Shown here: piece after piece, positions 1 to 6,464 of the stretch
Numbering within the stretch: position 1 is the first letter of the stretch
How the letters are laid out: every line of letters starts with the position of its first letter
Source of the DNA: Comamonadaceae bacterium
GTDB taxonomy: Bacteria > Pseudomonadota > Gammaproteobacteria > Burkholderiales > Burkholderiaceae_C
NCBI GenBank assembly: GCA_947494405.1
Contig: CANLWQ010000077.1
Coordinates: 1 to 8,380 of the forward strand
Direction of reading: 5' to 3'
Length of the DNA stretch: 8,380 nucleotides
Made by a program: the position numbers and the translations under genes
Notes under the pieces: generated by a model
The model's input: only the letters and a program-made list of their open reading frames with translations
The model's database searches: none
What the model was told of the DNA's origin: nothing

Positions 1-93
1 TGGAAGAGTTGGCTGCCAGGCGCGGAGAACATGACCAATGTGTTTGCAGGTGTGAAAGCCTCGGTTTACACGTTCATGTCCCACATCATTTAG
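1..93 (+). CDS. pufB: Light-harvesting LH1 beta subunit, 3' end (partial)
   Basis: The window opens inside a reading frame of 30 residues that stops with TAG at 91-93, ten bases before pufA. It begins WKSWLPG, which resembles the W-x-x-W-(L/F)-P-G end of LH1 beta chains, where the tryptophans hydrogen-bond bacteriochlorophyll near the periplasmic face. The position directly before pufA is where pufB always lies in puf operons. The bacteriochlorophyll-binding histidine and the membrane helix lie left of the window. Odd point: about 23 residues follow the WLPG motif, ending in YTFMSHII, whereas many LH1 beta chains end at or a few residues after this motif. The call rests on a seven-residue motif plus gene order, so another small protein cannot be excluded. 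Confidence 0.7.
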   Translation, partial: WKSWLPGAENMTNVFAGVKASVYTFMSHII

Positions 94-103
94 GAGAACC
101 ATT

Positions 104-304
104 ATGTGGAGAGTTTGGAGACTTTACGACCCATTGCGTGCAATGGTCGTGCAAGGCATTTTTCTGTTCGGCTTGGCAGCGATGATTCACCTCATTTTGC
201 TAAGTACCAACAAATTCAACTGGCTAGACGGCGCAAAGAAACCCGCTTCAGCATCGGCGCAAAACTCGCCTATGCCTGCAGCAGTTCCTGCAGCGAAGTC
301 CTGA
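104..304 (+). CDS. pufA: Light-harvesting LH1 alpha subunit
   Basis: This 66-residue protein is the alpha polypeptide of the core LH1 antenna, which with PufB forms the bacteriochlorophyll-carotenoid ring around the reaction centre in the cytoplasmic membrane. The N-terminal MWRVWRLYDPLRA segment is the cytoplasmic part, followed by one membrane helix (about residues 14-35). The bacteriochlorophyll ligand is His29 in AAMIHLILLST, and Trp40 in NWLDG sits eleven residues later as is usual for the family. After residue 43 the chain ends in an Ala/Pro/Ser-rich tail (PASASAQ, PMPAAVPAA) of about 20 residues, a common low-complexity ending in LH1 alpha chains. The ATG has a GGAGA ribosome binding site at 93-97 that overlaps the stop codon of the upstream pufB fragment. 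The assignment is firm. Confidence 0.97.
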   Translation: MWRVWRLYDPLRAMVVQGIFLFGLAAMIHLILLSTNKFNWLDGAKKPASASAQNSPMPAAVPAAKS

Positions 305-308
305 AAGT

Positions 309-331
309 TGGCAGTACCGCAGGTGCTGCCA
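309..331 (+). promoter_or_regulatory. pufA-pufL intercistronic hairpin
   Basis: Five bases after the pufA stop there is a near-perfect inverted repeat. TGGCAGTACC (309-318) pairs with GGTGCTGCCA (322-331) around a three-base GCA loop, giving 10 pairs with a single T-G wobble. No T-run follows directly, so it does not look like a Rho-independent terminator. In Rhodobacter, hairpins at this place block 3'-to-5' decay and keep the pufBA mRNA segment more abundant than pufLM. I infer the same role here from position and strength; this is not shown by the sequence alone. Confidence 0.75.
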
Positions 332-345
332 GTTCTGTAAAGAGC

Positions 346-363
346 TGCAGCATCTGCATTTTT
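346..363 (+). promoter_or_regulatory. Second small hairpin with T-run in the pufA-pufL gap
   Basis: TGCAG (346-350) pairs with CTGCA (354-358) around a CAT loop and is followed at once by five T bases (359-363), then an A/T-rich stretch to about 373. The short stem makes it at best a weak, leaky terminator or a decay-modulating element. It could add to the first hairpin in lowering pufLM relative to pufBA message. The stem is only 5 bp, so chance is a real alternative. Confidence 0.35.
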
Positions 364-392
364 AAATTTTTCATCTTCCCAACACTTGCAGC

Positions 393-399
393 AGGAGGG
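393..399 (+). promoter_or_regulatory. Strong ribosome binding site that fixes the pufL start
   Basis: AGGAGGG lies 7 bases before the ATG at 407. It shows that pufL starts at [11 protein letters not shown] and not at the in-frame ATG at 386, since that start would lie upstream of this site and would add MQQEGFI, which the family lacks. Confidence 0.85.
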
Positions 400-406
400 C
401 TTCATC

Positions 407-1240
407 ATGGCCATGCTCAGCTTTGAAAAAAAATACCGGGTGCGCGGCGGAACGCTGCTAGCAGGTGACTTATTCGACTTTTGGGTGGGTCCGTTTTATG
501 TGGGTTTCTTTGGTGTCACGACCATTTTCTTCTCATTTTTGGGTACGGCCATGATTTTGTGGGGCGCAGCTCTGGGCCCCACTTGGAATTTATGGCAAAT
601 CAGCATTGCTCCCCCCGATCTCTCATACGGTTTGCGTTTCGCACCCTTGCTAGAAGGCGGGCTGTGGCAAATCATCACCGTTTGCGCCCTAGGTGCTTTT
701 GTTTCATGGATGTTGCGTGAAGTTGAAATTTGCCGAAAACTGGGCATGGGATTTCATGTTCCCTTTATGTTCGGTGTGGCGATTTTGGCTTTCTTCACCC
801 TCAATGTGGTGCGACCTGTTTTGATGGGTGGCTGGGGTCATGCCTTCCCCTACGGTATTTACAGTCACCTCGATTGGGTGTCCAACGTTGGCTACCAATA
901 CCTGCATTTCCACTACAACCCGGCACACATGTTGGCGGTGAGCTTTTTCTTTGCCACCACCTTGGCTTTGTCTCTGCACGGTGCTTTGATTTTGTCTGCC
1001 ACCAATCCCGGCGCTGGCCAAGTGGTGAAGACCCCCGAGCATGAAGATACTTTTTTCCGCGACATCATTGGTTACTCCATTGGCACCTTAGGCATTCACC
1101 GTTTAGGTGTGTTTTTCGCCATGGCTGCGGTGTTGTTCAGCGCCTTGTGCATTGTCATCAGCGGACCTTTCTGGAGTCGCGGTTGGCCCGAATGGTGGGG
1201 CTGGTGGTTGAACCTGCCCATCTGGTCACAGTGGCCTTAA
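407..1240 (+). CDS. pufL: Photosynthetic reaction centre L subunit
   Basis: This 277-residue, five-helix membrane protein is the L half of the type II (quinone) reaction centre heterodimer. It begins with the family signature [16 protein letters not shown] and ends PIWSQWP. Counted from this Met (one more than Rhodobacter sphaeroides numbering), all key residues are in place. His154 and His174 ligate special-pair and accessory bacteriochlorophyll, and His169 is the special-pair hydrogen-bond donor. Glu105 contacts the bacteriopheophytin, and Tyr163 lies between cytochrome and special pair. His191 and His231 bind the non-haem iron, and Glu213 and Ser224 form the QB proton path. An in-frame ATG at 386 is rejected because the strong ribosome binding site at 393-399 and homology point to 407. 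pufM follows after 21 bases, so the genes are surely co-transcribed. Confidence 0.98.
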   Translation: MAMLSFEKKYRVRGGTLLAGDLFDFWVGPFYVGFFGVTTIFFSFLGTAMILWGAALGPTWNLWQISIAPPDLSYGLRFAPLLEGGLWQIITVCALGAFVSWMLREVEICRKLGMGFHVPFMFGVAILAFFTLNVVRPVLMGGWGHAFPYGIYSHLDWVSNVGYQYLHFHYNPAHMLAVSFFFATTLALSLHGALILSATNPGAGQVVKTPEHEDTFFRDIIGYSIGTLGIHRLGVFFAMAAVLFSALCIVISGPFWSRGWPEWWGWWLNLPIWSQWP

Positions 1241-1261
1241 TGAAAAAAGAGGAACTCAATC

Positions 1262-2239
1262 ATGGCTGACTATCTCAATCTATTCACCACCGTGCAGGCC
1301 ACAGGGCCTGTGCAACACGGCGAGCCCTTAGGCCCAGGCAACAGCCCACGTACCGGGCACCCCGGTGTTTCATGGCTATTGGGCAAGATCGGTAACGCAC
1401 AAATCGGACCGATTTACTTGGGCGGTTTGGGCTTGGCGTCTTTGATCTGCGGCTTGATCGCCTTCAACATCATTGGCATGAACATGCTGGCTTCGGTCAA
1501 TTACGACCCTGTCCAGTTTGTGCGTCAGTTATTTTGGTTGGCTCTGGAGCCGCCACCCCCAGAGTACGGCTTATCCTGGCCGCCTTTGAACCAAGGCGGG
1601 TGGTTTCTTATTTGCGGCATCTTCCTCACCGCCTCGGTGTTGCTGTGGTGGGTGCGGGTTTACCGCCGGGCCATACAGCTGGGGCTGGGCACGCATGTGG
1701 CGTGGGCTTTTGCGGCCGCCTTGTGGTTGATGTTTGTCTTGGGCTTTTTCCGTCCCATACTCATGGGCTCTTGGGGTGAGGCTGTGCCTTATGGCATCTT
1801 CCCGCACCTCGACTGGACAGCCGCCTTATCTATTCGCTATGGCAACTTGTTCTACAACCCCTTCCACGCTTTGAGCATTGTGTTTTTGTATGGCTCGGTG
1901 TTGTTATTTGCCATGCACGGCGCCACTATCTTGGCGGTGACCCGCTTTGGCGGAGAACGTGAAATTGAACAAATTGTCGACCGCGGTACCGCGTCCGAGC
2001 GTGCAGCCCTGTTTTGGCGCTGGACCATGGGCTTTAACGCCACCATGGAATCCATTCACCGTTGGGCTTGGTGGTTTGCGGTGCTGTGTCCAATCACCGG
2101 CGGTATTGGTATTTTGCTCACCGGCACTGTGGTGGATAACTGGTATTTGTGGGCCATCAAACACGGTGTTGCGCCACCCTATCCGAATGTGTTCCCACCG
2201 GTCATCGATCCAGCCCTGAGTTTGGGAGTTAAACCATGA
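1262..2239 (+). CDS. pufM: Photosynthetic reaction centre M subunit
   Basis: This 325-residue protein is the M half of the reaction centre and pairs with PufL. The family core is obvious: [30 protein letters not shown] and [16 protein letters not shown]. His182 and His202 are the bacteriochlorophyll ligands. His219, Glu234 and His266 complete the non-haem iron site. Trp252 lines the QA pocket, and Tyr210, the residue that tunes primary charge separation, is present. The C-terminus runs about 15-20 residues beyond the Rhodobacter sphaeroides end ([20 protein letters not shown]), as is common in species whose reaction centre docks a PufC cytochrome. A GAGG ribosome binding site lies at 1248-1251, 10 bases before the ATG. 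The stop overlaps the pufC start as ATGA (2236-2239), which suggests translational coupling. Confidence 0.98.
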   Translation: MADYLNLFTTVQATGPVQHGEPLGPGNSPRTGHPGVSWLLGKIGNAQIGPIYLGGLGLASLICGLIAFNIIGMNMLASVNYDPVQFVRQLFWLALEPPPPEYGLSWPPLNQGGWFLICGIFLTASVLLWWVRVYRRAIQLGLGTHVAWAFAAALWLMFVLGFFRPILMGSWGEAVPYGIFPHLDWTAALSIRYGNLFYNPFHALSIVFLYGSVLLFAMHGATILAVTRFGGEREIEQIVDRGTASERAALFWRWTMGFNATMESIHRWAWWFAVLCPITGGIGILLTGTVVDNWYLWAIKHGVAPPYPNVFPPVIDPALSLGVKP

Positions 2240-3285
2240 AGTCAATGTCCTATATCCGACGATGGGCAACTTATGCTGCGGGCCTGTCAGCAGTGCTGTT
2301 GCTCTCGGCTTGCGAGCGACCCTTCCAAGATAGCGTGCAACACGGCTACCGTGGTACCGGCATGGTGCAGGTCTACAACCCGCGCATGCTGGCGGTCAAA
2401 ACCGAAGCCAACCAAGCACCGGTGGCCTTGCCCGCAGCCTCAGGCGAGGGCCCCAAAGCAGGTCAAACTTATAAAAACGTGAAGGTCTTGGGCGACTTGA
2501 GCGTGGCGCAATTCAACCGCCTCATGGTCTCCATGACTGCATGGGTAGCGCCCAATGACGGGGGCTGCGTTTATTGCCACAACCCGGCTAATTTTGCAGA
2601 CGATGAGAAGTACACCAAGGTGGTGGCGCGTCGCATGTTGCAAATGACCCAAGCTATCAACAGTGAATATAAACCCCACGTTGCCGAAACAGGTGTCACT
2701 TGCTACACCTGCCACCGTGGCCAACCTGTGCCCAGCGAGATTTGGTTCACAGCCAACCACCAGCCCTATGGTTCTAACTTCATGGGCGACAAGGCAGGCC
2801 AAAACGAGCCAGCCAGGGTGGTGAATTTGTCCTCTTTGCCCAATGACCCGTTCACGCCGTTTTTGCTGGGCGATTTGAATATTCGCGTCAACGGCCCCAC
2901 GGCATTGCCCTCAGGCAACCGCCAATCCACCAAGCAAGCCGAGTGGACCTATGGGCTGATGTCGCATATGTCGGAGTCCTTGGGCGTGAACTGCACCTAC
3001 TGCCACAACTCGCGTTCGTTCCAGAGTTGGGAAAACAGCCCGCCCCAACGCGCAACCGCATGGCATGGCATACGCATGGCCCGTTCACTCAACACCGGCT
3101 ATATGGAGCCATTGAAAGCGACCTTCCCCGAGCATCGCAAGGGCGAGTTGGGGGATGTGGCCAAAATCAACTGCGGTACTTGCCACCAAGGTGCGTACAA
3201 GCCTTTGAATGGCGCACCCATGTTGAAAGACTACCCCGAGCTGGCAGCGCCTTCAAGCAAAGCCGCCCAAGTGGCAGCCAATTAG
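2236..3285 (+). CDS. pufC: Tetraheme cytochrome c subunit of the reaction centre (lipoprotein)
   Basis: This 349-residue periplasmic cytochrome is held on the reaction centre and passes electrons to the photo-oxidised special pair. An N-terminal signal with a lipobox (LLSAC, Cys26) indicates a lipid-anchored lipoprotein. Four c-type haem motifs are intact: CVYCH (111-115), CYTCH (156-160), CTYCH (253-257) and CGTCH (313-317). By alignment from memory with the Blastochloris viridis protein, the sixth ligands are Met97, Met134 and Met242 for haems 1-3 and His148 for haem 4. Haem 1 has one extra Gly before its first Cys (DGGC against EGC). The ATG at 2236 overlaps the pufM stop and has a GGGAG site at 2224-2228; an in-frame ATG at 2245 is a weaker alternative. 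The gene looks fully functional. Confidence 0.97.
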   Translation: MKSMSYIRRWATYAAGLSAVLLLSACERPFQDSVQHGYRGTGMVQVYNPRMLAVKTEANQAPVALPAASGEGPKAGQTYKNVKVLGDLSVAQFNRLMVSMTAWVAPNDGGCVYCHNPANFADDEKYTKVVARRMLQMTQAINSEYKPHVAETGVTCYTCHRGQPVPSEIWFTANHQPYGSNFMGDKAGQNEPARVVNLSSLPNDPFTPFLLGDLNIRVNGPTALPSGNRQSTKQAEWTYGLMSHMSESLGVNCTYCHNSRSFQSWENSPPQRATAWHGIRMARSLNTGYMEPLKATFPEHRKGELGDVAKINCGTCHQGAYKPLNGAPMLKDYPELAAPSSKAAQVAAN

Positions 3286-3326
3286 CACCGGGCCGCAGTT
3301 GCTTCTCAAAGCGGCATGAGACACCT
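3286..3326 (+). other. Short pufC-crtA junction without promoter or terminator signal
   Basis: This 41-base gap holds a 5-bp inverted repeat, GCCGC (3292-3296) with GCGGC (3311-3315), around a 14-base loop and without a T-run. There is no TGT-N12-ACA box (no TGT at all), no recognisable -35/-10 pair and no Rho-independent terminator. Reading through from the puf operon into crtADC is therefore the simplest view. Confidence 0.5.
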
Positions 3327-4073
3327 ATGGTCAACCAAGATCCTGTGTCTCTTGCCGTCTCTGGGGTGGTGGTCGTGGTTTTGGTTGACTACCTGACTGC
3401 ACACCGGGCTTGGGGTTGGTTACGTTTGGTTCAAGGGGCTGCTGCTTTCAAGGAAACCCCTGGACTGCTGTTCACCAAAGTCATGGGAAGTGGGCACCAA
3501 GGTGGCTTTAGCCTCAGACCCAGCCCCTCGCACCAAGGCCTGATTTGTGTCTTCGATCATGCCGATAACGCAGACATTTTTTTAAACGGCCCTTGGCTGG
3601 CGGCTTACCGTGAACGCGCCAAGCAATGCCAAGCGCACTTGCTGTCCATCACCTCTTGCAAAGGCAGTTGGGATGGTTATGCGTTTGAGGTGACGCCAGA
3701 CGATAAATTGGGTCACTACGCGTTCGAGCCCTTACATCCCGCCATGGCCGCCATCACTCGCGCCAGTATTCGCCCAGCCAAGGCGGTGGCTTTTTGGCGT
3801 TACGCGCCCGCGTCCCAAACCGACTTGGCTAAATCATCAGGCTGCAAACTGGCCATGGGTTTGGGAGAAGCACCATTGGTACGCCAGTGCACCTTCAGTG
3901 TGTGGCGTGACACCCAAGCCATGCTCGACTACGCGCATACTGGGGCGCATCAGCAAGCCATTCAAGCGGCCTATAAAAACAATTTCTTTTCCGAGTCTAT
4001 GTTTATGCGCATGCGCTTGTTGCGCAGCATAGGCGAATGGGGCACGCCGCAACAGGAAGCTGTGCATGGCTGA
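3327..4073 (+). CDS. crtA: Spheroidene monooxygenase
   Basis: CrtA uses O2 to introduce the 2-keto group into spheroidene (and hydroxyspheroidene), giving spheroidenone-type carotenoids typical of aerobic growth. The 248-residue product carries the family's middle and end, which I recognise against the Rhodobacter protein: ITRASIRPAKAVAFW (about 143-157), GLGEAPLVRQCTFSVW (about 168-183) and a C-terminal LLRSIGEW. Length is near the usual 230-290. The start is uncertain. ATG 3327 has only a poor ribosome binding site and gives a Val-rich opening (VVVVVLV at about 14-20) that corresponds to the first strand of other CrtA proteins, so a GTG near 3345-3366 is also possible. The 3' end overlaps crtD by 8 bases. 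Its presence with crtD and crtC completes the spheroidenone branch. Confidence 0.9.
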   Translation: MVNQDPVSLAVSGVVVVVLVDYLTAHRAWGWLRLVQGAAAFKETPGLLFTKVMGSGHQGGFSLRPSPSHQGLICVFDHADNADIFLNGPWLAAYRERAKQCQAHLLSITSCKGSWDGYAFEVTPDDKLGHYAFEPLHPAMAAITRASIRPAKAVAFWRYAPASQTDLAKSSGCKLAMGLGEAPLVRQCTFSVWRDTQAMLDYAHTGAHQQAIQAAYKNNFFSESMFMRMRLLRSIGEWGTPQQEAVHG

Positions 4074-5601
4074 ACATCAAGTGGTAGTGATAGGTGCAGG
4101 CATGGCGGGTTTGGTCAGCGCCTTGCAACTGGCGCAGCAAGGCTTGTCGGTGACGGTGGTTGACAAAGCCAATCAACCCGGTGGCAAGGTAAGGCAAATC
4201 TTGGTGGATGGCGCAGCGGTGGACAGCGGCCCCACCGTGTTCACCATGCGCTGGGTGTTTGACCAAGTCATGGCATCGATTGGCACACGCTTAGAAGACG
4301 AGTTGAAAATTCACAGACTCAATGTACTGGCGCGGCATTTTTGGGAAGACGGTTCGCAACTTAATTTGTATGCCGATCCACAGGCCTCTTACAACGCAGT
4401 GGCTGCATTTGCGGGCGTGGCCGAAGCCGACCGCTTTACCCAGTTTTGCAAAACCACCCGCGAGGTGTACGACGCGCTAGAGAAACCCTTTATACGTTCG
4501 CCTTCACCCACCATGGCGCAGATGATGGGTGGTTTAGGGCCACGTGGTTTAGCCACACTGGCCACAGTAGGCCCCATGCGCAGCCTGTGGAACAGCTTGG
4601 GAAAACATTTCACCGACCCGCGTTTGCGCCAGTTGTTTGCCCGTTACGCCACTTACTGCGGCTCCTCGCCGTGGGAGGCGCCTGCTACCTTGATGCTGAT
4701 TGCCCAAGTGGAGATGGATGGTGTGTGGGCGGTGGAAGGTGGCATGCATGCCTTGGCCCAGTGCCTCATGCGCTTAGGAAGCCAAAAAGGTGTTCAGTAC
4801 AAGTTCAACAGCGAGTGTGAACGCATAGAGCTCACCCAAGGTCGAGTGTCCGGCGTGCGCTTGCAAAGCGGCGACAGTTTGCGCGCCAACAGCGTGGTCT
4901 TCAATGGCGATATTGCCGCTTTGCGCGCGGGATTGTTGGGCGCGGGCACAAGGCAAGCGGTAACCACCAAAGTGCAACCTCGCTCCTTGTCGGCCATTAC
5001 TTGGTCCTTGCACACGCCCACCTCGGGCTTGGCACTGGACAGACACAATGTATTTTTTCGCTCGAACTACGCCCAAGAGTTTGAAGCCATTTTTCAGCAC
5101 AGCCGACTGCCCGCTCAACCCACGGTGTATGTATGTGCCCAAGACCGTGGCACTGGTGCATCGGTAGAAGGCGCTGAGCGATTGCTGTGCTTGGTCAACG
5201 CACCAGCCAATGGCGATAAGCGGGGCTTAAGCTCTCAAGAATTGGCCGATTGCACCGCCAGCAGCCAAGAACTGCTGGCCGCTTGCGGCTTGTCATTACA
5301 GTTGGAGCCCTCTGCATCATGTATTCGCACCACACCCCAAGATTTCAACCAACTCTTTCCAGCCACGGGCGGGGCCTTGTATGGCCAAGCCACACATGGA
5401 TGGATGGCGGCGTTCGCCCGCTCCAACGCCAAAAGCCAGGTGCCGGGACTGTATCTGGCGGGGGGCAGCGTACACCCGGGCCCGGGGGTGCCGATGGCAG
5501 CGATGTCGGGCCAACTGGCGGCCGCGGCGCTGATGGCCAACCTCGGTTTGACCAAGTCGTCCCAAGTGGTGGCTACCTCTGGTGGTACCTTGACGCATTA
5601 A
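4066..5601 (+). CDS. crtD: 1-Hydroxycarotenoid 3,4-desaturase (methoxyneurosporene dehydrogenase)
   Basis: This 511-residue FAD enzyme belongs to the CrtI/phytoene desaturase family. It introduces the C3,4 double bond into 1-hydroxy (or 1-methoxy) neurosporene or lycopene derivatives made by CrtC and CrtF. The N-terminal Rossmann motif is GAGMAG (residues 10-15), followed by VVDKANQPGGKVRQ. The family's substrate-side block VDSGPTVFTMRWVFD lies near 50-65, and the C-terminal FAD-binding block GLYLAGGSVHPGPGVPMAAM lies near 460-480. CrtI would be the other possibility, but placement between crtA and crtC, the DSGPTVFTM block and the absence of CrtI-typical sequence favour CrtD. AGGA at 4054-4057 lies 8 bases before the ATG inside the crtA end, so translation is probably coupled to crtA. 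Confidence 0.93.
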   Translation: MAEHQVVVIGAGMAGLVSALQLAQQGLSVTVVDKANQPGGKVRQILVDGAAVDSGPTVFTMRWVFDQVMASIGTRLEDELKIHRLNVLARHFWEDGSQLNLYADPQASYNAVAAFAGVAEADRFTQFCKTTREVYDALEKPFIRSPSPTMAQMMGGLGPRGLATLATVGPMRSLWNSLGKHFTDPRLRQLFARYATYCGSSPWEAPATLMLIAQVEMDGVWAVEGGMHALAQCLMRLGSQKGVQYKFNSECERIELTQGRVSGVRLQSGDSLRANSVVFNGDIAALRAGLLGAGTRQAVTTKVQPRSLSAITWSLHTPTSGLALDRHNVFFRSNYAQEFEAIFQHSRLPAQPTVYVCAQDRGTGASVEGAERLLCLVNAPANGDKRGLSSQELADCTASSQELLAACGLSLQLEPSASCIRTTPQDFNQLFPATGGALYGQATHGWMAAFARSNAKSQVPGLYLAGGSVHPGPGVPMAAMSGQLAAAALMANLGLTKSSQVVATSGGTLTH

Positions 5602-5621
5602 GTGACGATGGGCAGCACGGC

Positions 5622-6464
5622 CTGACCATCATCGCGTTTGTGGGCAGTGTGTTTTCCCCTTATTACGCTTGGGCGCGGCGCAGTGGCGTTGTCGACCCCG
5701 ATAACCATTGCGCTTTGAATGTGGCCCTGTACTCGCGAAATGCCAAACGCTGGACCATGACCGAGCGAGCAGCCCGGCACTGTTTTCGTGATGCCCATCA
5801 GTTCAGCATAGGTCCCAGCCAACTGCGTTGGGATGGGCAGTCATTGGTGATTGACATCCATGAGGTGGCCGTGCCATGGCCGCACAGCGTGCGCGGCCAA
5901 GTGCGCGTGCATCCTAAGCAGCTGTTCAACTTCAGCACACCCATAGATGCCAAGGGTCTGCACCGCTGGGGCCCCTTGGCACCGAGCGCGCGGGTGGAGG
6001 TGGTGATGGACTCACCTGCACAGCGCTGGCAGGGCCAGGGGTATTTGGATTCGAATGAGGGCGATGAGCCCATAGACCGCTCTTGCCGCGAATGGGACTG
6101 GTCGCGCAGCCCTATGAAGGACGGTAGCACCGCAGTGCTTTACGACATTCAAGGCCAGCCCGATCAGGGCGACAAATTGCTGGCATTGCGCTTCACGCCG
6201 CAAGGCGAAGTGGTGACTTTTGACGCACCTCAGCGCCAAACCCTGCAACCAACGCTATGGCGTTTAGGCAGACGCATGCGCAGCAACGGCAACATACAAG
6301 TGGCCGAGCAATTGGAAGACACACCGTTTTACCAACGTGCTTTGCTTCACAGCCATTTGCTGGGCGAACAGGTGCAAAGCTTTCACGAAAGCATCACCAT
6401 GTCGCGTTTGGTGTCGCCGGTGGTGCAAGCCATGTTGCCTTGGCGTATGCCTAGGAGGGCATGA
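5622..6464 (+). CDS. crtC: Acyclic carotenoid 1,2-hydratase, start codon uncertain
   Basis: CrtC adds water across the terminal C1,2 double bond of neurosporene or lycopene, the first step of the spheroidene/spirilloxanthin branch. The conserved N-terminal block is HGLTIIAFVGSVFSPYYAW, followed by NHCALNVALY, VPWP, HRWGPLAP, then GYLDSNEGDEPIDRSC with REWDWSR and LYD further on; all match the family and the frame is open to TGA at 6462-6464. From 5622 the product has about 280 residues, close to the family length. The start is odd. Homology runs back to about 5601 (SDDGQHG), yet no ATG, GTG or TTG lies in frame between about 5440 and 5639. The choices are CTG 5622, GTG 5640 (which cuts into the conserved block) or another non-canonical codon. 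I chose 5622 because it keeps the conserved block. Confidence 0.88.
   Translation: MTIIAFVGSVFSPYYAWARRSGVVDPDNHCALNVALYSRNAKRWTMTERAARHCFRDAHQFSIGPSQLRWDGQSLVIDIHEVAVPWPHSVRGQVRVHPKQLFNFSTPIDAKGLHRWGPLAPSARVEVVMDSPAQRWQGQGYLDSNEGDEPIDRSCREWDWSRSPMKDGSTAVLYDIQGQPDQGDKLLALRFTPQGEVVTFDAPQRQTLQPTLWRLGRRMRSNGNIQVAEQLEDTPFYQRALLHSHLLGEQVQSFHESITMSRLVSPVVQAMLPWRMPRRA
6452..6464 (+). other. Orphan Shine-Dalgarno and ATGA at the crtC end
   Basis: The last sense codons of crtC include AGG-AGG for two arginines, giving TAGGAGGG at 6452-6459. An ATG at 6461 overlaps the crtC stop as ATGA, the usual layout for a coupled downstream gene. Only a five-codon frame (MITSP, stop at 6476-6478) follows. The spacing from GGAGG to ATG is only 2-3 bases, shorter than usual. 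It may be a relic of a lost downstream gene, or chance. Confidence 0.4.

Noticed and set aside
305..406. PpsR/CrtJ operator or secondary promoter before pufL
   Set aside because: The only TGT here is not followed 12 bases later by ACA, and no convincing -35/-10 pair is seen; the region is better explained by hairpins and the pufL ribosome binding site.
3292..3315. Possible terminator between pufC and crtA
   Set aside because: The stem is only 5 bp with a 14-base loop and no T-run, so it does not support termination.
2943..3326. Upstream extension of the crtA frame through pufC (the frame is open from an ATG at 2943)
   Set aside because: It overlaps the coding region of pufC with its third and fourth haem motifs, and the extra residues bear no CrtA resemblance; crtA is taken from 3327.
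5250..5600. Upstream extension of the crtC frame inside crtD (ATG at 5250 and 5319)
   Set aside because: It overlaps the conserved FAD-binding C-terminus of crtD by hundreds of bases, and the added residues are low-complexity Gly/Arg/Pro shadow sequence without family resemblance.
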